Positions 1 to 4,603 of a stretch of DNA of 5,982 nucleotides are shown piece after piece. Below the pieces are notes generated by a model. That model was not told the DNA's origin. It did no database searches and saw only the letters and a program-made list of their open reading frames with translations. The position numbers and the translations under genes are program-made. Source of the stretch: Thermoanaerobacterales bacterium UBA4877. GTDB lineage: Bacteria > Bacillota > Thermoanaerobacteria > Thermoanaerobacterales > UBA4877. The DNA lies in assembly GCA_002399345.1 (NCBI GenBank), contig DHDL01000006.1, positions 57,334 through 63,315 of the forward strand. The letters are read 5' to 3'. Positions within the stretch are counted from its first letter, which is position 1. Each line of letters starts with the position of its first letter.

Positions 1-15
1 CAACGCCTGAATATT

Positions 16-49
16 AAAAAAATGATGCCGGAATTGAATTAACGGCATC
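16..49 (-). terminator. Intrinsic terminator of the ABC transporter operon
   Basis: A perfect 7-bp stem (GATGCCG at 24-30 with CGGCATC at 43-49) encloses a 12-base loop. Read on the minus strand, it is followed after one A by seven T residues (16-22). It lies 36 bases past the permease stop codon, where an operon-ending rho-independent terminator would be expected. No long T tract follows on the plus strand, so it should act mainly leftwards. Confidence 0.85.
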
Positions 50-84
50 CTTTACAATGACAAATGTAATACACCATATCATTA

Positions 85-912
85 TCAAGACATTTTCCAG
101 CGCAGGAAGTATCTTTCTAAATAGGATACGCCTATATACATTAATGCAGCCAGTATGGAAAGTATAATCACGCTGGTCATGACCATATCGAGCTTAAATA
201 TCTGTCCTCCATAGACGATCAAAAAGCCTAGACCTGCTTTAGAAACAAGGAATTCTCCTGTTATAACACCCACCCATGAGAGGCCGATGTTTATTTTTAG
301 AGCAGAGACTATGGTTGGTATGCTGGATGGGAACACGACTTTCTGAAGTATCTGGAAGCGGCTTGCTCCAAAAGTCTTTAGCATCTTTATTTCATCTTCA
401 TCTACTTCCCTAAAGCCGTTGAGCACGCTTATTATTGTCACTATTAGGGATATTGCCAGGGCCATGGTTATTATGGCGGCCTCGCCGCTACCCATCCATA
501 CTATAAATATAGGGCCCAAGGCTATTTTGGGCAGGCTGTTTAGTATGACAAGATAAGGGTCAAGTACGCGGCATAAATAATCCGACCACCATAATCCTAT
601 AGCTATCAATGTACCTAAGACGGTACCCAACAGAAACCCGACTATGGTTTCATACATTGTTACATTGATGTGGTGTATTAGGCCACCGGAGCTTAACAGC
701 TGCAAAAATGTAGACCACATACGGGAGGGTTGGCTTACAATAAACGGATCTATCCATTTCATATCCCCGGCCAGCTCCCATAATCCGAAAAATGCTACAA
801 CAATTACTATTTGGCAGATCCTTATTGATAAGTTTATGCTGTGCACCTTCTTTAAGTATTCTTCATGTTCCTTTGAAGGTTTTAGGGATATTTCAGCCTT
901 ATACATGTACAT
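85..912 (-). CDS. ABC transporter permease, nitrate/sulfonate/taurine (SsuC/TauC-like) family
   Basis: This is the inner-membrane channel subunit of a BPD-type importer; it would form a dimer that receives substrate from the binding protein and docks two ATPase subunits. The 275-residue product fits the family length. Hydrophobic segments lie at about residues 33-47, 88-107, 128-142, 146-166, 210-232 and 243-264. The cytoplasmic EAA-type coupling loop is at about 174-200, with the conserved Gly in FGAS and a hydrophobic-Pro end at VVFPSSIP. The gene overlaps the ATPase gene by 14 bases, which suggests translational coupling. A ribosome binding site GGAAGGAG (924-917) sits 4 bases before the ATG at 912 and 10 bases before a second in-frame ATG at 906, so the start could be either. 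It is the last gene of the operon. Family membership is secure from sequence features; the substrate is unknown. Confidence 0.92.
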   Translation of the reverse strand: MYMYKAEISLKPSKEHEEYLKKVHSINLSIRICQIVIVVAFFGLWELAGDMKWIDPFIVSQPSRMWSTFLQLLSSGGLIHHINVTMYETIVGFLLGTVLGTLIAIGLWWSDYLCRVLDPYLVILNSLPKIALGPIFIVWMGSGEAAIITMALAISLIVTIISVLNGFREVDEDEIKMLKTFGASRFQILQKVVFPSSIPTIVSALKINIGLSWVGVITGEFLVSKAGLGFLIVYGGQIFKLDMVMTSVIILSILAALMYIGVSYLERYFLRWKMS

Positions 913-1642
913 CCAACTCCTTCCATATTATATTGAAGTAGTCTCTAAATTCAGGTGAATTTCGGCGGTTTAACGGGCCCTGGTCTCCCGAGGTTTTTAT
1001 GTCATGTATGCTTATAACATGGCCTGGCCTTTTGGATAATACCAATATCCTGTCTGACATCGAAATGGCTTCAGAAATATCATGAGTAACAAAAAGGGCA
1101 GTCTTTTTCTCTTGTTTAATGATTTGCCATACCTCATCCGATATGGCAAGCCTTGTCTGATAGTCCAGCGCGGAAAAAGGTTCGTCAAGCAGCAGAATAT
1201 CCGGTTTGACCGCTAAAGTACGGATAAGAGCCACTCTCTGCCTCATTCCGCCTGATAATTGACTTGGGTAGTGATCTAAAAAATCTCCAAGTCCGTATTT
1301 CTTGAGCATATCAATAACATTATTTTTGTTTTCCTCCGTCAGTTTATTCTGTATCTCCAGGCCCAAAAAGGCATTCTGTTTTATAGTCCGCCAGGCCAAA
1401 AGGTAATCTTTCTGTAACATATAGCTTACCTTGCCGCCCACATATATTTCTCCCAAAGAGGGTTTTAATAGCCCGGCGATCAATGATAGTATTGTAGACT
1501 TTCCACATCCGCTGGGCCCTACTATACCCAAGAGTTCTCCTTTCTTTACGTTAAAGCTGATATTCTCTATGGCTTTTGTTTCCCTCTCTGTCGTATGATA
1601 GTTCAAGGATAAATCGAGAATGCTGATAATATAATCATCCAT
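899..1642 (-). CDS. ABC transporter ATP-binding protein, nitrate/sulfonate/taurine (SsuB/TauB-like) family
   Basis: This cytoplasmic ATPase would power the importer encoded with it. All nucleotide-binding motifs are intact in the 247-residue product: Walker A GPSGCGKST at 42-50, Q-loop around Q77 (MLQKDYLLAW), signature LSGGMRQRVA at 129-138, Walker B ILLLDEP at 149-155, D-loop SALD at 157-160 and switch His187 in FVTHD. The LLAW segment after the Q-loop and the short C-terminus, with no added regulatory domain, are typical of the SsuB/TauB/NrtD group. An AAAGGGG ribosome binding site lies about 8 bases before the ATG at 1642. The gene starts 53 bases after the binding-protein gene, and its 3' end overlaps the permease start. 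An active enzyme is expected. Confidence 0.95.
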   Translation of the reverse strand: MDDYIISILDLSLNYHTTERETKAIENISFNVKKGELLGIVGPSGCGKSTILSLIAGLLKPSLGEIYVGGKVSYMLQKDYLLAWRTIKQNAFLGLEIQNKLTEENKNNVIDMLKKYGLGDFLDHYPSQLSGGMRQRVALIRTLAVKPDILLLDEPFSALDYQTRLAISDEVWQIIKQEKKTALFVTHDISEAISMSDRILVLSKRPGHVISIHDIKTSGDQGPLNRRNSPEFRDYFNIIWKELDVHV

Positions 1643-1662
1643 ATATCTGCCCCTTTCTAAGC

Positions 1663-1697
1663 AATTACTTTAAGGGGATTTCCCTTTAAGTGTAATT
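1663..1697 (-). other. Intercistronic hairpin between binding-protein and ATPase genes
   Basis: An outer stem AATTAC (1663-1668) with GTAATT (1692-1697) encloses an inner stem in which 1669-1676 pairs with 1682-1689 with one T-T mismatch. The loop is GATTT (1677-1681), and two bases (1690-1691) bulge. The hairpin covers part of the binding-protein stop codon and ends before the ATPase ribosome binding site. No T tract follows on the minus strand, so it does not look like a full terminator. My inference is that it stabilises or partly attenuates the mRNA and so helps make more binding protein than membrane components, a known arrangement in ABC import operons. Confidence 0.6.
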
Positions 1698-2706
1698 ACT
1701 TAACTAATTCGACTGCTTTATCGGCAAAGGTATTATCAATTATTTTTGCGGATTCGATTTTGCCATTCTTAAGCTCTCCGGCTGAACGAATAAAGTCTTG
1801 CAGATGATCAAGTCCTTCTTCGCTTACTGCAGGTGTATAAGTCCATGATTCCTGATCCTTGTAACGGTTTACCACAGTTTCCGTGAGCTTAGGATCTGCA
1901 TCGGGGAAGAACGAAGAAATGGCCTCCGCAATCTCCTTTGATGAATGATCTTTAACCCATAACTGACCTTTGTAAAGAGCATTTGTTATTTTTTGAACGG
2001 TTTCAGGATTTTTCTTTATAAAGCTCTTTTTTGCCGCAAAAGTAGTGTATGGTACTTCACCGCCGGCCTCGCCCAGTGATGCCACGATTTTTCCCTCGCC
2101 TGTCTTTTCCATAATACTTCCCGTAGGTTCAAACAAGGCGACATAATCTACATCAGGCTGGCTTTGAAAAGCTCCGGCCGTAGCTGTAAATTGAAGGTTA
2201 GTGATTACGTTGACATCCTTGCCCGGGGCCAGACCGTGATCCTTTAAGACCCATTCCAAAACCATTTCTGGCATTCCTCCGGGCCGTCCTCCTATTATGG
2301 TTTTGCCCTTGAGATTTTCCCATTTAAAATCCGGTTCGGCACTTCTGCCGACGAGAAATGAACCATCTTTTTTGGTGACCTGAGCAAAGTTTACGGTATA
2401 ATCTTCCCTGCCTTGATTGTATACATATACCGTGGTCTCGGGACCCTGCATACCAAAATCCGCGGTGCCTGATAGTATGGCTGTCATAGCCTTATCAGAA
2501 CCTTGTGCCGTAGTAAGGTTTATATCCAGACCTTCATCTTTAAAAAATCCTTTGTTTATGGCAACATAGACCGGTGCATAAAATATTGAACGTACCGTCT
2601 CTATGTAATTTAATTTTATTAATTTAGGCTGTGTAGAACATCCCGTGAGCGATATCACAAGAACTGCTATGATGGTAAATAGCAGGAAAAATTTATTGAC
2701 CCGCAT
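1696..2706 (-). CDS. ABC transporter substrate-binding lipoprotein, NMT1/SsuA-like family
   Basis: This is the extracytoplasmic solute receptor of the importer, predicted to be lipid-anchored to the outer face of the membrane. The first 23 residues form a lipoprotein signal: basic MRVNK, a hydrophobic core, then the lipobox LTGC with Cys23. The mature part has the hallmarks of the NMT1/SsuA type-II periplasmic binding fold: an APVYVAINKGFF segment, EGLDINL, an ILSGTADFG stretch, LKGKTIIGGRPGG, and VDYVALFEPT in the second lobe. I place the start at the ATG at 2706 (336 residues), because GGGAGGTG (2721-2714) lies 7 bases before it and the signal peptide begins there. An upstream in-frame ATG at 2733 would add nine residues (MIYFGRCNF) and place that ribosome binding site inside the coding region. 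It is the first gene of the operon. Sulfonates, thiamine precursors and other small organic molecules are all possible substrates. Confidence 0.93.
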   Translation of the reverse strand: MRVNKFFLLFTIIAVLVISLTGCSTQPKLIKLNYIETVRSIFYAPVYVAINKGFFKDEGLDINLTTAQGSDKAMTAILSGTADFGMQGPETTVYVYNQGREDYTVNFAQVTKKDGSFLVGRSAEPDFKWENLKGKTIIGGRPGGMPEMVLEWVLKDHGLAPGKDVNVITNLQFTATAGAFQSQPDVDYVALFEPTGSIMEKTGEGKIVASLGEAGGEVPYTTFAAKKSFIKKNPETVQKITNALYKGQLWVKDHSSKEIAEAISSFFPDADPKLTETVVNRYKDQESWTYTPAVSEEGLDHLQDFIRSAGELKNGKIESAKIIDNTFADKAVELVK

Positions 2707-2742
2707 AAAATTACACCTCCCAAAGTAAATCATATCAATTTT

Positions 2743-2748
2743 ATTATA
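2743..2748 (-). promoter_or_regulatory. Probable -10 element of the ABC operon promoter
   Basis: A perfect TATAAT reads on the minus strand at 2748-2743, 36 bases before the binding-protein ATG. This would leave a leader of about 30 bases containing the ribosome binding site. No good -35 hexamer is found at 16-18 bases (ATCACC at 17), so the promoter may be weak or need an activator. The assignment rests on position and the single hexamer. Confidence 0.35.
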
Positions 2749-2787
2749 TTCACTGTCAGGTATTTGGTGATATCAAGCAAGAAGCGG

Positions 2788-2815
2788 TGTACAAATGCGA
2801 AAGTTATGATATAAT
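2788..2815 (+). promoter_or_regulatory. Extended -10 promoter of ykuK
   Basis: TATAAT at 2810-2815 is preceded by TGA (2807-2809), giving the extended -10 form TGnTATAAT. TGTACA at 2788-2793 is a four-of-six -35 match with a 16-base spacer. Transcription should begin near 2822, just before the AAAGGGAG ribosome binding site (2826-2833). The promoter is divergent from the ABC operon promoter and only about 40 bases from it. Confidence 0.7.
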
Positions 2816-2843
2816 ATACAAATAGAAAGGGAGATGAAGCTAC

Positions 2844-3323
2844 TTGAACTTTGTCAATCCGACAAGAGGCAGATTAGATCTTGATGCAATGAGTAAAGAC
2901 ATAATCGACTTCATGGCTGAAGACACGAGAAGTAAATATACCCTTATTGTAGGTACCGATTCGCAGCTTGGCCGAATGGTATGCTTCGTAACCGCTATCA
3001 TAATATATCGTAATGGAAAGGGTGGAAGATTCTATTATAGGAGATTTTTTAACAGAAGGATACCTTCCCTGAAACAGAGGATTATTATGGAGACAACTTA
3101 TAGTTTGGATATGGCGAATTTGCTTACTGAAAAGCTTGATGTAAACGGTATAGATAATCTGAATATGGAGATTCATATGGATGTGGGCAACAACGGCAAG
3201 ACTAAGGATATAATAAAGGAAGTAGTAAATCTCGTAAACGGCTGCGGATATATGGCTAAAATAAAGCCCAATTCCTGCGGAGCCAGTAAGGTAGCTGATA
3301 AATATACAAAATACGCTATGTAA
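2844..3323 (+). CDS. ykuK: YkuK-family protein with predicted RNase H-like fold (DUF458)
   Basis: The 159-residue product resembles Bacillus subtilis YkuK. Shared features are the IVGTDSQ strand near residues 35-41, a FVTAII strand, the R-IPSLKQRI-METT segment at about 72-85, the EIHMDVG strand at 109-115, and a C-terminal AKIKPNS...ADKYTK block. Acidic residues D39, E83, D113 and possibly D152 sit where an RNase H-like active site would hold metal ions; this is inference, since I know of no settled biochemical function for the family. Translation starts at TTG: AAAGGGAG lies 10 bases upstream, and the nearby ATG at 2834 is in another frame that stops within a few codons. The gene is monocistronic, running from its own promoter into a hairpin that begins right after its stop codon. 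It converges on the rodZ-like gene. Family assignment is solid, role open. Confidence 0.88.
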   Translation: MNFVNPTRGRLDLDAMSKDIIDFMAEDTRSKYTLIVGTDSQLGRMVCFVTAIIIYRNGKGGRFYYRRFFNRRIPSLKQRIIMETTYSLDMANLLTEKLDVNGIDNLNMEIHMDVGNNGKTKDIIKEVVNLVNGCGYMAKIKPNSCGASKVADKYTKYAM

Positions 3324-3324
3324 A

Positions 3325-3355
3325 AAACAGTCAGGGCATCTAGCTCTGACTGTTT
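3325..3355. terminator. Shared hairpin terminator between convergent ykuK and rodZ-like genes
   Basis: A 13-bp stem (3325-3337 with 3343-3355, one G-T pair) closes on the five-base loop ATCTA. On the minus strand the stem runs into TTTTTT (3327-3322), so it is a good intrinsic terminator for the rodZ-like transcript. On the plus strand it starts two bases after the ykuK stop codon and is followed by TTTATAT, a weaker tail. The rodZ-like stop codon (3342-3340, TAG) lies in the loop, so the last few codons of that gene form one arm of the stem. Confidence 0.85.
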
Positions 3356-4086
3356 ATATCTTCTAAAGTAAATTTTTTTGTTATAGGATTATCCGTACCT
3401 ATAGGAGGGATCTTTTTGCCGTTTATTTCAATCTCTGCGTTTCTGGGATAACCCAGCCTAAGATTAATCTCCTTGGCCTTTAATGTAGTTGTTTCACCTG
3501 AACTGTATTTTTTTTCATCAAGAACATTATCCTCATCGTCAACAGCCTTAATCCAGCAATCACCGCTGAATTTAATTACCATCGTGAGTTCGTCCTGCTT
3601 TACGGGCTGCTCTTTCTTTTTATCAGCGTTTTTTTTGTGCACCGCGGGAGATTTACTCACGGGTGAAGTTTGCGTACCGGGAGATGGGGGCGCAGCAGGC
3701 TGCTTTATATCTCTGTAGGGATTCATATACATGACTATAGCAAAGATACCGATCAATACACAAACTGTAAGTATGGTAATGAGCGGTTTAGTATTTATAT
3801 TCATAGAATGTCTGGATTTCTTCTCATTCTCCGTGGGAGTACTTATGGGTTGCGCATCGACGGAAGATAGAAAATCTTTAACCATTTCGCCGCCATCCAG
3901 ACCTAAATAATCGGCATACTTCCGAATTATACCTATAACATAGATTCTATCCGGGACTATGCTATAGTTTTCCTCTTCAATTGCACTTAAGTAACGCGTC
4001 ATTATATGAGTTTCCTTGGAGATATCATCCAATGTAAGATCCTTACTTTCTCTTGCTTCTTTGAGGATTTTCCCTATATTTTCCAT
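3340..4086 (-). CDS. rodZ: RodZ-like membrane protein: HTH, one transmembrane helix, DUF4115-like domain
   Basis: The 248-residue product has the RodZ layout. Residues 1-65 form a helix-turn-helix of the HTH_25 type (IGKILKEARESKDLTLDDISKETHI..., then YLSAIEEENYSIVPDRIYVIGIIRKYADYLGLD). A variable stretch follows, then one transmembrane helix at about 101-121, a Pro/Ser/Thr-rich linker (129-148), a Lys-rich patch (151-164), and an extracytoplasmic beta-rich DUF4115-like domain (about 166-242). In characterised bacteria RodZ links MreB to the envelope and helps set rod shape; that role here is inferred from the family. I choose the ATG at 4086 because AAGGTGG (4101-4095) lies 8 bases upstream. 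A GTG at 4098 in the same frame overlaps that ribosome binding site and would add only four residues. No mre genes are in view, and the gene converges on ykuK. A sporulation or envelope regulator with the same layout is the main alternative. Confidence 0.85.
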   Translation of the reverse strand: MENIGKILKEARESKDLTLDDISKETHIMTRYLSAIEEENYSIVPDRIYVIGIIRKYADYLGLDGGEMVKDFLSSVDAQPISTPTENEKKSRHSMNINTKPLITILTVCVLIGIFAIVMYMNPYRDIKQPAAPPSPGTQTSPVSKSPAVHKKNADKKKEQPVKQDELTMVIKFSGDCWIKAVDDEDNVLDEKKYSSGETTTLKAKEINLRLGYPRNAEIEINGKKIPPIGTDNPITKKFTLEDINSQS

Positions 4087-4116
4087 AGAATTCACCACCT
4101 TGCCATACTCATTATT

Positions 4117-4125
4117 ATTATATCA
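4117..4125 (-). promoter_or_regulatory. Extended -10 promoter element of the rodZ-like gene
   Basis: The minus strand reads TGATATAAT from 4125 to 4117, an extended -10 element (TGnTATAAT) identical over nine bases to that of ykuK. It lies 30 bases before the chosen ATG, giving a leader of about 25 bases that contains the ribosome binding site. The -35 region at 17 bases (CTTTTT) is poor, which the TG extension could offset. Confidence 0.6.
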
Positions 4126-4141
4126 CTAATCAATGATATAA
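4118..4141. repeat. Inverted repeat over the rodZ-like promoter
   Basis: Perfect 8-base arms TTATATCA (4118-4125) and TGATATAA (4134-4141) flank an 8-base spacer. The left arm is the extended -10 of the rodZ-like gene on the minus strand. The right arm looks like a second extended -10 (TGATATAAA) on the plus strand. It may be an operator or a pair of back-to-back promoter elements; in such AT-rich DNA chance is also possible. Confidence 0.4.
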
Positions 4142-4210
4142 AAAGTTAAAAATTTGTTAATGAGTTTTCCTTTATTTGGGTCAAGCCAAGTAACAAAATT
4201 TAAACACATA

Positions 4211-4239
4211 TTGACAGTATTAAAAATTTATTATAAGAT
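4211..4239 (+). promoter_or_regulatory. Sigma-A type promoter of the valS T-box leader
   Basis: A perfect -35 hexamer TTGACA (4211-4216) is followed, after exactly 17 bases, by TAAGAT (4234-4239), a four-of-six -10 match. Transcription would start near 4246, about 35 bases before the first T-box helix. Transcript control then passes to the T-box. Confidence 0.7.
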
Positions 4240-4452
4240 ATAAATTAATATACTGATAATCCTTTCAACAATATCTTAATTGCTATGAAGAAGAGAATTA
4301 GCCGGTCAAACGATGTGAAGAGAAGACGGGTCAGGGGCTGTAAGCCTGTCTATGTCGTACCGGTGAAGGTAGCTTTGGAGCTGCCGTGCTGAAACCGCAG
4401 TAGGCCCGGCCGGGCATGCCCGTTATTTATATGATTGCCCTTTATGGGAACT

Positions 4453-4479
4453 AAGGTGGTACAGCGGCTTTCCGTCCTT
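4453..4479 (+). promoter_or_regulatory. T-box antiterminator helix
   Basis: AAGG (4453-4456) pairs with CCUU (4476-4479), and GCGG (4464-4467) pairs with CCGU (4472-4475) around a CUUU loop. This leaves the seven-base bulge UGGUACA (4457-4463) on the 5' side. It excludes the terminator because both use 4466-4476. The family consensus for the bulge is UGGNACC, so the final base (A4463) departs from it. Confidence 0.85.
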
Positions 4480-4502
4480 TTGGCGGAAGGCCTTTTTATT
4501 TT
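4466..4502 (+). terminator. T-box intrinsic terminator upstream of valS
   Basis: An 11-bp stem (4466-4476 with 4482-4492, two G-T pairs) closes on the loop CTTTT and is followed by TTTTTATTTT from 4493. It competes directly with the antiterminator and should end transcription when tRNA-Val is charged. Confidence 0.92.
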
Positions 4503-4603
4503 ATAAATTATGATTTTGGTAAAAATATACATATAGGATTAAAGCTTTCATACTATGTTTGTTACACGAATAATAAAATTCTATATATCAAGGAGGAGAT
4601 TAT
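4503..4603 (+). other. Spacer between T-box terminator and valS, with ribosome binding site
   Basis: These 101 bases are AT-rich and hold no ORF or stable hairpin that I can see. They end in a near-perfect ribosome binding site AAGGAGGAG (4590-4598) five bases before the valS ATG. With the T-box leader (4280-4502), the valS promoter and the rodZ-like promoter, this accounts for the whole gap between the two genes (4087-4603). Confidence 0.7.

Larger units (their letters stand above)
4280..4502 (+). ncRNA. T-box leader riboswitch, tRNA-Val specific (GUA specifier), controlling valS
   Basis: This cis-acting leader senses the charging state of tRNA-Val. Stem I: a lower helix pairs GCU (4282-4284) with AGC (4379-4381), with a kink-turn-like UGAA / GGAG region. 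GAAG (4290-4293) pairs with CUUU (4373-4376) below the specifier loop. CCGGU (4302-4306) pairs with ACCGG (4359-4363), and ACGAUGU (4310-4316) with AUGUCGU (4352-4358). The AG bulge AGAGA is at 4319-4323, then an 8-bp distal helix (4324-4331 with 4344-4351) and a 12-base apical loop. The specifier reads GUA (4369-4371, valine) followed by the usual purine, G. The conserved GAA...AGUAGG block (4391-4404), a CGGG / CCCG Stem IIA/B (4411-4422) and a Stem III around 4435-4450 follow. The T-box core (4453-4467) has bulge UGGU (4457-4460), complementary to the ACCA end of tRNA-Val. I folded this by eye; the specifier and T-box assignments are the firmest parts. Confidence 0.93.

Noticed and set aside
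644..958. Plus-strand ORF of 104 codons across the permease and ATPase genes
   Set aside because: It lies antisense to two well-supported genes, has no ribosome binding site I can find, and its product shows no recognisable domain.
2764..2777. TGATATCA palindrome (2768-2775) between the divergent ABC and ykuK promoters
   Set aside because: Eight bases of perfect symmetry is weak evidence in AT-rich DNA, and no second copy at promoter spacing is found beside it; I cannot support an operator.
2707..2843. Possible metabolite riboswitch (TPP, FMN, SAM) ahead of the ABC operon
   Set aside because: The divergent gap leaves only about 30 bases of leader, and none of the conserved riboswitch blocks appears.
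2874..3176. Minus-strand ORF of 100 codons inside ykuK
   Set aside because: It is a shadow of the YkuK frame, with no domain signal and no promoter or ribosome binding site that stands out.
3473..3870. Two plus-strand ORFs (81 and 66 codons) inside the rodZ-like gene
   Set aside because: They are antisense to a clear HTH-TM-DUF4115 protein; their low-complexity Ser/Cys/Gly composition fits reverse translation of coding DNA.
4179..4184. Alternative -35 (TTGACC, minus strand) for a second rodZ-like promoter
   Set aside because: The hexamer at 17-base spacing is ATTAAC, only three of six matches, so the downstream TGATATAAT is the better candidate.
4386..4388. GUG near the 3' end of Stem I as the T-box specifier
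   Set aside because: It is followed by C rather than the usual purine and lies beyond the kink-turn side of Stem I, in the linker/Stem II region; GUA at 4369-4371 fits position and context better.
4350..4532. Minus-strand ORF of 60 codons over the T-box
   Set aside because: It crosses a structured RNA leader whose pairing and conserved blocks explain the sequence fully.
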